In this document: piece after piece, positions 1 through 12,800 of the stretch
Layout: each line of letters begins with the position of its first letter
How positions within the stretch are numbered: position 1 is the stretch's first letter
Origin: Hesseltinella vesiculosa
Lineage: Eukaryota; Mucoromycota; Mucoromycetes; Mucorales; Cunninghamellaceae
DNA length: 64,000 nt
Assembly (NCBI GenBank): GCA_002104935.1
Contig: MCGT01000008.1
Location: forward strand, 310,001 to 374,000
Reading direction: 5' to 3'
The notes under the pieces: generated by a model
Databases searched by the model: none
What the model saw: only the letters and a program-made list of their open reading frames with translations
Told to the model about the DNA's origin: nothing
Position numbers and translations under genes: made by a program

Positions 1-1152
1 CTTTGTTCATGTGCCTGCATCTGTCAGTGGCCAATCCGAACGCATCGATTACGATTCACTGTCTTCGGTTTACTCGGTCGATCAGCTTGGCAATCAACGC
101 GACACGGCTCTGGCCGACATTTATCAACGCCACATCCGTGAGCAACTGATTAAACTTCGTGGGCGCAATGTCGGCGCAGTGCTCATGGAACCTCTCCTGA
201 TGGGTGCTGGTGGCATGATCTTTGTCGACCCTCTGTTCCAGCGCGTCATGGTCGATACTGTGCGCCAAGAAGCCAAGGATTTGCTAGGCTACCAAGTCCA
301 ACCTAACCATGAACAAACGGATGGCTGGCAAGGCATTCCCATTGTGTTTGATGAAGTCTTTGCTGGTTGGTACCGCTTAGGCCGCCGTTCTGCCTCGGAC
401 CATCTCGGTGTGGTAAGTCCTTTAGGAGACGCCAAGAAATGCCTGTCATAACATTCGACTTTGCTCATCCGCCCATAGAAACCCGACATCGCTGCCTATG
501 CCAAGACTTTGACAGGTGGCTTGCTACCCTTGGCCTTGACTGTCACCAAAGAGTCTATCTTCAACACCTTCCTGAGCGACAACAAGCCCGACTGCCTGCT
601 CCATGGCCACTCTTACACCGCTCACCCTATGGGATCCAACGTTGCTAAAACCACCATTGATATTTTAGAATCACTGGCCTCTCCCTCGGGCCCATGGGAA
701 ACCAACTATCGCCAGCCCTGGAAGAAGCATGACGGTGGCAATATGTGGTCCATGTGGAACTGGGAAACCGTCCAGGAGCTCTCTCATTTGCCCAACGTCG
801 AAAGCGTCATGTCACTTGGCTCTGTCTTGGCTGTCTCACTGAAGGACGATCAAACCAAAGGTAAGCTATCGCTCACTGCACTACTTACTTTGTACTCTTA
901 TTTTGTCATCGCCAACATTGACTTTTTTTTTTTTTTTTTAAAAAAAAAAATCACTTAGGTTATGGATCAGGTGTGTCAGCTTCCGTCATTCAAAAGCTCC
1001 GACAAGGCCGATTCTTAGACAATACAGGCGTCAATGTGAATCTATTTGCCCGTCCTCTTGGCAATGTTGTGTACCTGATGACCTCTCAAATCACCACTCC
1101 TGATGATGTAGGATTGTGTGAACGTATGTTACTCTCAGCATTGAAGAATTAG
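1..1152 (+). CDS. bioDA: Bifunctional dethiobiotin synthetase / DAPA aminotransferase, C-terminal part (5' end outside window)
   Basis: Exons <1-412, 479-860 and 959-1152 (introns of 66 and 98 bp, both GT-AG and in phase). The visible part is the C-terminal aminotransferase half, which in fungi and plants is fused to dethiobiotin synthetase and makes 7,8-diaminopelargonate from KAPA with S-adenosylmethionine as amino donor, the second-last steps of biotin synthesis, usually in mitochondria. Key marks are the VFDEVFAGWYRLG strand, with the Asp that holds the PLP pyridine nitrogen, and AYAKTLTGGLLPL, whose Lys should form the Schiff base, followed by LLHGHSYTAHPMG. The reading frame is open from the first bases, so the N-terminal domain lies upstream. 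The second intron holds a T18 run followed by A10. The family is clear; whether the synthetase half is fused here is inferred from fungal relatives. Confidence 0.9.
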
Positions 1153-3233
1153 ATACACACTCTTGCCCGTCCCTGTAATTAGAACATAGAAAATTAAATC
1201 GAGCGCGCCCCGCGTCAATGACGTGGAAAAAGAAAAGACTCCATCACTCCCCAGCGGACATGCCTCTATCAGCTTCACGTTTCCCTTTCCATTGTCGAAA
1301 TAGGCTCTGTTTTTAATCAAGGTCATTTCTTCCATCGCTCGCTCGCTCACTCTGCCATTTTTTCTATCGACCTTTTTCTTCCAAACCGGGAAATGTAGCT
1401 TTCACCCGTCGTCATGGATCAAACCTCGCAATTGTTATTCAATCCTTCTGAAATCGGGCTGTCACCTACAAAATATATCTTCCATTTGTGGTTTTCAAAG
1501 AAAAGTCATTAGATCTCCTGGATCAAAAAGTCGATGTTGTACAATTCTAAGCCTGGCCACCAGTCAAAGCGCAATTAAGCTGCCAGCCCATTGTTGTAAT
1601 CACTAGAACCCAGCTCTTGAATCCCTGTCGAATGCACTTGAAGCAAGACCTTGGAGACCAATGTTGTAGGACATGTTAGAAAACGAAGAACGAAAAAAAA
1701 AGAAACAGGAAAAAGAAAAAAATAAAAAAGTTGGCCCCCTTTTTTCTGCCTTTTTGGTGACACCCGCGTTAAAATTACAGGGCCAGCTTTTATTCATGGC
1801 GTGATATTGATTTTTGAAAATTGATTTGTAATAAACTAGCAGCAGCAGCACATTAAGATTCCTTGAAGCAACATGCTGGTTAAATAAGATAGGCTCAAGG
1901 GTTGAATTCTAAGCACAGGCTCAATGCTTTATTTTCTATGTGATGAAGAGTAGGTGGTTAGGTCTTTAGCTTGCCAATAAAGACGCAATTATGCATAAAG
2001 TTGACACCAGCCTTCAACCAAGGTTGGACCACCTTTTCACAGATAGTTGGAAGTGTCTGGTGGTTGAATGACAAGTCAAAAAGCAGTAGAACAGGTGTCG
2101 CATAAGAAAGACAAGACAAGGATAAAAATGAAAAAAGAAAGCGACTGCGCGGAAGTTGAATTGTGGCAATTCATTCGTTTCGTAAAAAAAAAAAAAAAAA
2201 CCAGCAATGCACAGCACTTCTGGGTGATCAGATCGATGTGATACTATGCAAAAGTGTCCAAACCTATGAATGATGACGATTCTGAAAAAAACATGCCGAT
2301 TGATGAAGATTGCTCAGCCAACTTTTGATCACTTTCGTTTTGACATCTCCGATCCACCAGCTAAAAAAATGAAAAAATCGGGTATTTTCTCGAGGGACTC
2401 CCCAGCCCATCTGGCCAAAACTCGCAGTGCTAAAGATAACCTTTCCTTTCTTACTTTCTTTTCAGTCGTTCGAGAGAATTCACCTCCTTCCAGTGCTCTT
2501 CAATACATCTTTACTCGTTAATCATGCAACAACGTCATGTAAATACAGAGTATACAGTAAAATGCATGTTGGGTGGCAAAAAACCATCCTTTCGCTGGTG
2601 TTGTTACTCTCGCTCAGCCTTTATTATTCATTCACCATGAACATATACCATGATAAGAATTAGACACAGTCCTTACGGCCATGGAAATTTCTGCAGTGTG
2701 TAAAGTCACCATCACGGAACGGGAATAGATCGATGTTGAGAGGAAACAAGCAAATGTATCACACACTGACACCAAGCTTCACAGTCATCAACTTGTCTTT
2801 CTTGATTGGCAGTTGCGTATGCTGTGGGCAGAATCCAAGTAAGAAAGGCGCCGTCTTTGGGCAAATGGGCATTGCTTCAATGTGTGCTGCTCGCCTTTCC
2901 CTGTGGTAACACGACAGATAACACAGACCTTGTCACCAAGAGCTTCCATGTTGTGCCTTCGAGTCGATCTACCGAGTAGTGACGACCGCGCTTTCTTACT
3001 CTAGCTGCAAACACAACAGCTGTAGAAGCATCAAGGCTGACGGTGACAATTTTAACACCGGTGTTTAAACAATAAAAGGATGTCAGATCGTATGAACCAT
3101 CTAGTCAACTACCTGCGCGCAGAAAAAAAAAACACGGCGACGGTATACAAAGGTACAGAAGATTTCGAAAAAAATTAGAGGCGCAAATACTCTCCTAGAA
3201 AATATCTGAAAGGAAAAATGATGTGCATAAAAA
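1153..3233. other. Gene-poor intergenic stretch
   Basis: About 2.1 kb after the biotin gene with no coding frame that I can support. It is AT-rich with many A/T homopolymers. Short frames on both strands lack family motifs. One 53-residue minus frame (2788-2949) has a few Cys residues but no supporting context. Confidence 0.6.
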
Positions 3234-3966
3234 AAACTGCTCTAGTTCACTTGGGATTAAGCTTGGGAATGTTGTTTTAAGGACAGAGTGCGCTCATCTC
3301 GAAAAAAAAAAAAAAAAAAAAAGGTCTCCAGGACACGCGTGAAAAGCGTCAAAGTCTGAAAATCTCTACGGAAAAAAAAAAGTCGGATAAATACCACTCA
3401 AGTTGGAGTTTTACTTAATAATCCGACTTGAGTAGGATTATTCTAGAATAAATTTGACGCCTCCGCGCATTGCCTTTTAATACCTGTCGACAATTGGAAA
3501 ATAGTGAAGCTGGTGATGATATTTCTTCGTCAAATTGAGGCTTTGGATTTTTGGATTGTTATGGAGAAGGTTGGGCCATTGAATTGATTTGGGAATTATC
3601 CTGCGTGCACCCGCCAGGAATCAAAAGGCACTTCATTTTTTTAAAGGAGAGTGAGGTCTGTATATGGCTGCTAGCGCTGTTACTTCTGCTCCTCGTATAA
3701 ACATTGGGTATCGACAGCTTCACATCTGATTTTTCTTTGTGCAAAAAAAAAAAAAAAAAAAAAGAGAATAATCCTACTCGAGTCGGATTATTAAGTAAAA
3801 CTCCAACTTGAGTGGTATTTATCCGACTTTTTTTTTTCCGTAGAGATTTTCAGACTTTGACGCTTTTCACGCGTGTCCTGGAGACCAATTTTTTTTTTCA
3901 AGATGAGCGCACTCTGTCCTTAAAACAACATTCCCAAGCTTAATCCCAAGTGAACTAGAGCAGTTT
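3234..3966. mobile_element. Fold-back (long inverted repeat) element, non-coding
   Basis: Left arm 3234-3444 and right arm 3764-3966 are near-perfect inverted copies of about 205 bp, separated by about 320 bp of unrelated spacer. Outer ends read AAACTGCTCTAGTTCACTTG on the left and its complement on the right. The arms differ mainly in the length of internal A/T runs and a few bases. The inner ends each carry an imperfect palindrome centred near CTCGAG (AATAATCC ... GGATTATT). There is no transposase frame inside. No convincing target-site duplication is visible at the borders. It resembles a MITE or fold-back element; transcription would give a long hairpin RNA. Confidence 0.75.
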
Positions 3967-4060
3967 AGCATGAAACGATGAGGTTAATTTAAAAAAAAAA
4001 ATAGGTATGACAGGAGGAAATGAGAAACGACTTTTTTTTTAGGCGGAGAGGGGCCAGGCA

Positions 4061-7000
4061 TCAGGAGATTTCAAATGGATGTGATGTGGATGTTTCCCAA
4101 GATTCTTCCTGGTGGGGGTCACCAAGCAACTTGAGAGCGCGCCAGTAGAGAACATAGATACCAGGGTCGAGGGGCTTGGTAGGGAGGGCAGTGGCATTAA
4201 AGGCAGCGGCATCAAGTAGGTCATCCAGACTAGGTTCATTGGTTGTTTGGTCGCTGTTATTATCACGGTCATCGACAAGGTCCTGCAAGGAAATGCCATT
4301 GATGATAGATTTGGGCGTCTTGGCCAAGACGGTTCCGCTCCAGTGGGAGATGGACCAAGGGTGGCTGTCGAGGGTGTCACGGGGCAAAAACGTCTGGATG
4401 TCGGCAAAGCCAACCCTGGATAGACGTTCGTTTTTAACTGGATCAAACTGCCAGACCTCTGTGACGAAAAACGAAGTGCCAGTGAGGAGACGGCTGATAA
4501 TAAACAGGCGGACTTTGGAAGCTGGTATCACGCTGTCGGTGCTGTTGTCAGGTCGCTCGGGCAGGCGAGGCAAGGGAGGAGCTGGAGGCTCAGAGGCTGG
4601 TAGGTGCTGCTGATGCTTGATCTTTTTGTTGCTACCATCAAAGTCACGGTGGGAATTCTCAGTTTCTACATCGTCGTCGTCATCGTCAGAGGGCAAGGCA
4701 AAGGACAGATAAGGGTAACCAGGAGCGAAGATCGGTAGGTCTTGAACGTCACCATGAATGCCCATATATGGCACATTGAGGACATTGTGGTCACCGTTGT
4801 CTTCTTGTAGCCCGTTCTTAAGGGTCGCTTGCAGCTTCACATACCCGCCAAAGATTGGGAAAGGGAAGTTGGTGACGTTGCCGAGCGCGGAGGTTTCCAC
4901 CTCTTTGACTTGCACTTCGATGCTCGCGGACATTCCTGGTTCCAACGTAAACGTGTCTTGGCTGAGGTCCAATGTTGCTGGAACAATACCCACATCAGCT
5001 GGTTGCAAGGGTGAATACCCCTGGTACATCAAATCAAATGGCAGCAGAGCAGCACTCGCGTCCTGTCGTACCGAGATCCAGGCTGTGCGAAACGGGTCGT
5101 TGTTCTTGACAGTGAGCGTATGGGTTTGTCGATGGGCGGAGTCGTTGAAGCTGATCTGGCTAGGAGACACATGAAGGGGTTCGACAATACCATCAAAGGC
5201 TACACAAAAAAAAAAAGAGGGGGGGGTTGTGTTCGTCAGTGAAGAACGATAGAAAAGTATAGAGTTCTTACGCTGGATCAATCCAGCTCCTTGTTTGGCG
5301 GGGTTATCTAAAAAGTCGACGAGACGCATGGTGGCCGGTTGAGGGACGACGGCCTGACGTACAGAAGCAGGCTGGGCGTAGTTCATAAAATGCTCGATCA
5401 TCTCGTGGACATCGGCTCCAGGATAGGCTTGAAGGTAGAGAGCCAGGCACCCAGCTACAAAAGGTGAGGCCATGGACGTACCAGAGAGGGTGCCATAGCC
5501 ACCCAGAGCCAAGGGTAAGGTGGAAAACACAAAACCACCGATGCCAGCAATATTGGGCTTCATTCCTAACTGATTGGTCGGTCCTACGCTTGAGAAGTTG
5601 GATGGCAGGCCGCCAGATGGAACCAGTTGCGGAGACAGAACGATGTTGAATTGCACCTCAATGCCCTTGCTTTCGTTGCTGAGCATTTCAAGGAGCCGGT
5701 ACCCAGTCGAGCCGGCCACAGCAACAAGCGGTATGGGAGCATCTTTAATGGTGGTGCTTGGAGAGTAGGCCATGGCATGAGATGGATCGTACACCACCAC
5801 GCCAATCGCACCTTGAGCAGCAGCGGTCTTTGCCTTTTCGTTGTAGGTGCAGGAGCCGCGACGCACTAGTACAATTTTATCCTTGACACTTTGGGATGTT
5901 GACATGCCTTCACAGCCAAGCTCGGCGCTCTTGTCGTCCAAGTTGTAGGAGACAAGCGTTCCATTTGGGAACCATCGAGTTGACGAAGACAAATCATAGG
6001 CTAAAGAAAAAGGAGGGAGTTCAGATCAAGAAGTTCAGAAAAATAAAAGGGAGCCTACCAAAGGATTCCTTTGCGTCCATCACGTCAAACGATTTTTGCA
6101 GGGTGACGTTGTTATCGATCGAGGCCACTGATAGGACGGCATTACCAGTGCTGGGCGAGCTGATATAAAAGGCACCTTGATCGCCTTCATTTCCTGCAGC
6201 AACTACGACAGGCACGCCGCGTGAAGCAATTCGGTTGGCAACAATGGCTGACGCATCTTGCGCCCAGTTGTTGGGTCCTCCAAGACTCAGATTGATGATT
6301 TGGCAACCTATTCAAAAAAAAAAAATTAGGTTGGCAGTCCCCATTATTTTTTTCTTTCGAATGTGTTTACCAGCTTCATAGGCACTGATCATCCCTTTGA
6401 TGACAAGGTCACTGCTTGTTGAAGAGCTGCAACCAAAGACACGCCACATTCCCACGGTAGCCTCGGGTGCTACACCTTGGAAATTCTAAATTAAAAAAAA
6501 AAAAAAACAGGGTGAGGACACGGGGAAGGGCAAGAAGTCCAAAACAGGGCGGAAGAGGTTGTCAGCAACACTTACATAAACTCTATCATCAGCAGCAATG
6601 ATTCCAGCAACGTGGGTGCCATGCCCTAAATCAAAACAAACACAAGCGATGGTTTAGCAAGCCTCGGCTCTTTGTTCTTTTTTTTTTCCATACCCGAACC
6701 CCTCAGGTCGTCCTTGTGGCAATCGTCTAATGGAGTGCCCTTTTCCTGACGAGAGAATGGATCAGCCAGACGGAATCGGTTGCCGACCAGGTCATAACCT
6801 AGTGCCACCTTGTGAGAGGGGCCAAAGCCGGTGCCAAAGGCTGGGTGGTGATAATCAATGCCAGAATCAACGATGCCGATGGTGACACCTTGGCCACGGA
6901 GGCCTAGCTGGTGATGCACACGATCGATCTGGTCGGAGAGAAGGTTGAAGGGAAAGGCGAGCTTTCCAAGATCTGGGGGCAATTCGTCTGTGATATTGCT

Positions 7001-7696
7001 AAAGTCACGTCGGGTGACGTCAATGTTTGGCAGCGCGTCATCGTCGTCATCGCCGCTAAAAAACCGATGTGCGTCCTCGTCGTCAAGTGGCCGTGATGCG
7101 GCAATGGGCTGGTGCATGATAGTGACTGGGTAGATGTTGACAATGGCATCGTGTGAGAAGAATTCATCCAGGACAAAGGCGAAAAAATGCTGGTCTTCTT
7201 CTTCACTGGGCTGAGGAAAAGGGGGGGCCGAGGCGTCTTGAGGATGGCGGTCATCGATGTCAGTACTGGTAGTGATGTCGGACGTAGACTTGATGAGGGA
7301 AGGGTTGAGTTGGAATTGAACAGAAGCACCATAAAAGATCTCAGGTCGCTCATACACCTCATGGACAGACATATTCAAAGGCGTGTTGCTGGTGGTGGTG
7401 AGGTTAGAGAATTGAGAGGCACTTTGCATCCACGCCTGCATACGAGTCGTGCCATGATGAATGGCGACTTGTTGATGCACTTGTTGAAAGTAGGTCAATG
7501 GCGAGAAGACAGCTGATTTTTGAGGGTCGAATTCGATAATATACTGGCCAGGAATCATGAGGTCAACGGACAACGGTGCATAAAATTTGCTGTGTTCCAT
7601 GATATATTGATCTATCCATGAATGGTCGGCCACGTTCATCTTCGCCGACCCTTCCACGCCCCAAAGAAGAACCAATACAAAGAATAGGTAAAGCAT
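4061..7696 (-). CDS. Secreted subtilisin-like serine protease (S8 family, PA-domain type)
   Basis: Exons 6694-7696, 6576-6625, 6371-6485, 6059-6307, 5272-6000 and 4061-5199 on the minus strand give 1094 residues. The start has a hydrophobic signal peptide (MLYLFFVLVLLWGVEGSA). The catalytic triad is readable: Asp in GIVDSGIDYHHPAFG, His in GHGTHVAG (assembled across an intron) and Ser in SGTSMASPFVAG. A PA domain (VLVRRGSCTYNEKA ... GAIGVVVYD) lies between His and Ser, and a long C-terminal beta-rich region follows, as in Vpr-like minor extracellular proteases. The exon 3/4 border yields the conserved oxyanion segment with Asn (VAAGN). The 72-bp fifth intron is a multiple of three with no stop, so an unspliced message would stay open. 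Likely role: extracellular or wall protein degradation, made as a proenzyme. Asp-rich runs occur in the pro-region and near the C-terminus. Confidence 0.92.
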
Positions 7697-8231
7697 CTAT
7701 AATACAATGGCAATGGCGATAAGGAAGAAGGAAAGAGAATAGAAGGATAAGAGAGAGAAAAGAAAAGGCTGAAGAGGGATAGAGGAGAAAGGGGCCAAAG
7801 GAAAAAGAGGCAAGGAAAAAAAGAGTCTAGATCAAAAAAATAATAACGGTGAGACCATCTATTATAGAACAAGTGTTCTCTTCTAGATTTTCCAGTTTCA
7901 TGCCTTGTATAAAGGGTTGTGTCAAAAATAGCTTACCCGTTGTTTGTTGGTGATTGAGTGTCACCAAAAAAAATAGCCCGTCGGGCACATTGACGCCTGC
8001 CAAAAAAATTAAAACAACCCAGCCCATCTATCATTCATATCCACACCCAAGCGTGGTTTTAGCTTTTATGTTACTTTGATTTCATAAACTTCATGATGAG
8101 ACTGATCCAATTCATTCTGTAACTTGGAAAAAGCAGGAAAAAGGCGAAAAAAAAAGGGGCTGGCTTTCAATATCCCCCTTTCTTTCAAAAAAGCCTTTTT
8201 TTTTTTTTTTTTTTTTTAACTGGAACGAGGG
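7697..8231. promoter_or_regulatory. Divergent intergenic region between protease and methyltransferase
   Basis: This 535-bp region separates two outward-facing genes and must hold both promoters. It is rich in purine/pyrimidine tracts, including a T-run of about 20 bases ending at 8218, a few bases before the methyltransferase start. No specific factor site can be named. Confidence 0.4.
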
Positions 8232-9086
8232 ATGGGGCAAAAGACGAGCGACGATGATCACCCGATATTGACAGTGGAAGGCTGGGAAGATGGAGAGCAT
8301 TACGTTCGACACTTGCGCAAGCTGGATCGTTGGGATCTTCAATCAGCTGACCGGCTAACGGTTCATGTAGGCGATCATGACATTGTCTTACTGCAGGATC
8401 CACATTCTGATCACTTGGGGGGTTATATTTGGCTCTGCTCCGTGGTATTTTGCTCGTATATGGATGCCCTGGCGAAGAATCACAAGCGGCGCAACGATCG
8501 TCAAGAATGGATCCACATGGACCAAGACAAGCTTTGGGTGGAGCTAGGCTCAGGCGTCGGCTTAATCGGGACCATGCTAGCTAAACTTGGTCTGGAACGG
8601 GTGGTGATGACTGACATCGGCGATCTTGTGCCGGCGATGGAACGAAATGTTGAAGCGAATGAGCTACTGACCTGGTCGATCTCTGGACGCAAAGCCAACG
8701 CGACCGACAACCGCCACAGCGTGATCATCGAACCCTTACTATGGGATGACGACGAGGCCATCCGTCATATCAAGTCTCTTGGCGACATTGACTATATCGT
8801 GGCCTGCGACTGCATCTACTCGGAAGCAAGCGCAATGGATCTAGTGCACACCATGGACAAGCTGGCCAGTCCCGAAACCCTGATCATTTGCTTTAGCGAG
8901 GTACGTAACCAAGCTGCGCAAGATACCTTTTTACACCATGCGCAAACCCTCTTCCACGTCGACCTGATCCCTCAAGAGCAATGGAAAAAGAAGATCAAGG
9001 GCCTTGAATTCGAAGAAACCCTAAACCTGTATCGACTTTGTAAAACTCCCTGGCATACCCTTCAGCGTAAAAAGAAAAAGGCTTAA
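8232..9086 (+). CDS. Family-16 (METTL21-like) protein methyltransferase
   Basis: Intronless, 284 residues. A Rossmann-fold methyltransferase: motif I is WVELGSGVGLIGTMLAKLG, then the acidic strand end VVMTDIGD, a PLLWDDDEA segment, and the post-I motif YIVACDCIYSE, the position where family-16 enzymes have (D/E)XX(Y/F). GGYIWLCSVVF before motif I matches the usual G..(V/I)W segment of METTL21/EEF1AKMT enzymes. These enzymes use S-adenosylmethionine to methylate lysines on chaperones, elongation factors or VCP; the substrate here cannot be told. The start is the first ATG after a long T-run. The C-terminus is basic (RKKKKA). A poly-T/poly-A environment flanks the gene. Confidence 0.85.
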   Translation: MGQKTSDDDHPILTVEGWEDGEHYVRHLRKLDRWDLQSADRLTVHVGDHDIVLLQDPHSDHLGGYIWLCSVVFCSYMDALAKNHKRRNDRQEWIHMDQDKLWVELGSGVGLIGTMLAKLGLERVVMTDIGDLVPAMERNVEANELLTWSISGRKANATDNRHSVIIEPLLWDDDEAIRHIKSLGDIDYIVACDCIYSEASAMDLVHTMDKLASPETLIICFSEVRNQAAQDTFLHHAQTLFHVDLIPQEQWKKKIKGLEFEETLNLYRLCKTPWHTLQRKKKKA

Positions 9087-9802
9087 TAAAGAATTGACTT
9101 TTTTCATGCACTTGTCAAAATCGTAATGTAGGCAAAGCAAATGGCTGACCCTCCCGACTTTTCCTTCACTTTTTAGAGTATGCTCATTGCCCGACTTGAA
9201 CCCATGCGCATTCGTCACGCCACCCCATTCCTATAAGGAATGGCCTGATCCGTTGCTGATGCAACGTCCTCGGTAATTCTGCCCAGTTTGGACACAGGAT
9301 GATGATGGAAAATCAAACTACGATCGACCTCCAATATGAAACCATCGTGGCAAACCCACTGGCAGACCGAACGTCAAAACTTCTTGCAGCCACGTGCGAT
9401 CGTTGCCGATAGCCTACCGCGACGTGAATGCCGGCCAAAACTTCTTGCCATCCAAGGGCCATGCGTCCGATCCTACTCGTGGCTTCGGTCATCCCTTAGT
9501 GCAGCTAGTGCTCTCTCGTGAGCGCATCTTTTATATTTAATTTAATTTTTTTTGGGCTGAAACATAGTTTTTGATTTGGAAAAGCAGCAATCACCCATTT
9601 CCTGCCATGCTTGAGATTGCTAAATGAAGAACCAACGTACCACACAACTTAAAAAATCAAATAAACTTTATTTTTGTCAACCTTGACTAAATGGCGCCCT
9701 TCTGGTTGTCGGTTTTTTTTTTTTTTTTTTTGTTTCTTGCAGTGCTTTCCCCGCTTTTAATTTTTTTTATTTATTTATTGCATTTCTTACAACTTTGCAA
9801 AA
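9087..9802. promoter_or_regulatory. Intergenic region upstream of the DOCK gene
   Basis: About 0.7 kb between two plus-strand genes. It holds the DOCK promoter. There is a CACGTG palindrome near 9392, and the phrase AAAACTTCTTGC occurs twice (near 9376 and 9436), so a short degenerate direct repeat is present. A T18 tract lies near 9714-9731. No gene is supported. Confidence 0.35.
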
Positions 9803-12800
9803 ATGGCAGCGGATAAGTGGGTACCACTGCCCAAAATAGCGCACGGATTGGCCATATCACCGTTTACACCAGCTCAAGATGTGCTCAACACCGTGCCTTC
9901 ATCGCCAATGTCACGTCCAACAACGATTTATTCAACTTTGCAACTGGAAACCGCCTCATCTTTATCCAATCGCCTCTCCTCTGGATCGGACATCACTAAC
10001 TTTGACAAGTCCTTGGCCATACCGTTGGAGGTCGGCGATGAACTTTACATCTTTGAAAAGAATGGCGCCTGGTATCGAGGCTATGTACTTGGATCGTTGG
10101 AAAAAGGCTGCAAAAACTTCACTGCACCCAATGGTATATTCCCTTGCTCCCATGTGCAGATCAAGGAATACGTGGACATGGATGCTTGGGATGAAGGTAG
10201 TCTTCTTTTTGCCACAGCCTACCACCAACGGTTCTTTACCTCTATTACTCAGCCACTGTCACCCACCACTTCGCGACCCATCGCCACCTCGCCTTCCTTG
10301 GCTTCCTCCATGGATACCCTTGCCAAGTCCCCTTCTGATTCCCGCATCCATGACAGAGCAACGTTTCTGGACGAGGACCACCTAGACGGTCCACGCCTTT
10401 CCACCTCGCTAGCCTCCGACTCACAAAGCCAGACCTCCGTGGACTATCCTCACCACCAGCACCGACCTCCTCCACCCTTACCAATGAGTCGCTTCGATCA
10501 ATCCACCACAACGGGTCAGGAAGAGCCTCTGGTGGACGAAATCGGCGCCTGTGTCAGTGAATGGAACTGTCTGCTTTATTCCTACCTTGAACAAGGTCGC
10601 TATGCTGCCTTCAACACCGTCCGCGACCATATCAATTACCTGTTCCAAACCCGACGCCAACTCCTCGATCAAGCCCTCTCCCGCGAAGAACTCTCCCGCC
10701 TGCGTAAGAGCATCATCGAGCAAATGGTCGCCATGAACTTGTCCCAACACCGCCATATGATCATCCGCCACCCAGAGCGCGGTTTTATTCTCGACATCAA
10801 AACCACTTCCGTCGCCACGCTGTACTATCTCCATTGGAAGTATACCATCTCGCAGCAAGGCACGCTGTCACACCACACCGCTCTCCTCTCCGATGTCGAG
10901 TCATCCACCCCTGCCTCACCCGATCTGCGCCTGAAACAAGTCTCCTCTATTTCCACCATGTCCTCTTTTGCCTCATCACAATCACAGACAGACGATCCTA
11001 AATCAGCCACCCACGACGGCATCTCGCCAAAGGAACATGGCGACGCCGCCCGCTCATCCTACCGTTACAAGGGCGGCAAGTTCCATCAACTCTTTCTGGA
11101 TCTCAAGGCTTGTGTGGCGCATATCTGTCAACCTGGCGAATGGACTGAGCTGCAATTTTCACTCTACTCATCTACCCAAGGAAAGTTTGTCAGTGAGTCC
11201 TTTGTTGTCCATTTGAATTATCACGGTATGCCCAAGGATGAGCAGCAGATCGGCCGCCTGCAAACCCTCTTTGTCGACCTGTCCACCCATGATCTCACCG
11301 ACCAGGTCTACATTGTGTGCTACATTTATCGGCTGGGCGCCATGAAGTACAATGACAAGGATCATCATCTCGGTGCTTCGCTATTTAGCAGCCATTCATC
11401 CTCCTCTGGATTATCAGGTAAGAAAAAAACATCGCGTCAGGAATAAAAAAAAAAAAAGAGGTACTGAACTCACTTTTACAACTGCGGCTAGGTGGTGGCT
11501 ATTTTGACAATTCGAACCGATCTGCTTCCAACTTACTGCAACAAACCAAACGACCCTTGGCAGCACCCCTTTCATCACTAGCCCATACCAACTTGTTCCG
11601 TCGCCCTTTTGGCTGTGCTGTTCTGAGCATCAGCCATCACCTGAAGACCGTTGATAGCTCGTCCTTACAACCCTCGTCTACCAACGGCACCCCATCCTTC
11701 GATAGCACCAGCACATCTCGTGACCAACATCCTTCGCCATTATCCTTGTCGCCATCCGCTGACACCCACCATGCCACTGGCTCGTCTAGATCAGAGCCCA
11801 TCGCCTCGGGCCATGGCAACACACATTACCACCTACCCTCGGCCGAGTATGAAATGAAAATCCATACCCCTACCTCGGAATCCACATTTTACCGTTTGCA
11901 CGAAGACATCATCCACAGCAACTCCAAGGACATTGGCCAGAGCGCGCGTGCTGAGTCGCTATGTGTCTTCCTCCGAATGTTTTACGGTGTACAAGACCAG
12001 GTGCTCAATGTGAATGCCGCCCTGCTGCAAGATATCCCCCATACCCTGCGCATAGGCTTCCCAGATGTGGTGTTCCCAGATGATGTGCGCAACGAATGGT
12101 ACCTCACCCTCGATTCTGGTCAGTTTGCCCACTTTGCTCGCAATCGTAACAACATTCAAGTCATCCTGTGCATCCGTGACAACCAAACAGGCGAGGTCGT
12201 CGAAGATGCGCTTTCCACCGGATCTGGCACCCCCAACATGTCCACCTGGGAATCGGCTGTCTTTTACCACGATGACAAACCCGTTTGGAACGAAAGGGTC
12301 AAGGTCCAGATGGATGACGTTCAACTTTGGCAGCGCTCACATGTCTTTTTGGTCGTCAAGCATCGTAGCCGTCAAGGCGGCGGCGCAAGCTCCATGCCTT
12401 CCTCCGGCATGGACTCTCCCGCTTCTGGTCACCCTAGCTCATCAGCCACCTCCACCTCCTCCATGAGTCATGCTGCAGCCGCATTTGCACGCATGACTGT
12501 CGAAGGAAACACCTCTTCTTCCGACAAGATCCTGGCCATGGGCTATATCCCATTATTTATCCCACCCCTCTCCTACGATATTGTTGCTGATGGTAACCAC
12601 ACGCTCTCTCTCTACAAGTATGACCGTCATCTGCTGCATCCCTCCAATTACTTTGGTATCGTCCCTTGGTGCACACAGTCTACCACACCCTCTAACCTCA
12701 ACGGCCAGGAAGCCATGATTTCAGCTGTCAACCAACTGGTAAAAAATCTGTCTTTTTATGCACCAAAGGAAAAGTGCAATGTCTCACTTTTTTTTTTTTT

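Noticed and set aside
2788..2949. 53-codon minus frame with a Cys pair and one more Cys
   Set aside because: Too short, with only partial metal-site spacing, no neighbours and no splice partners.
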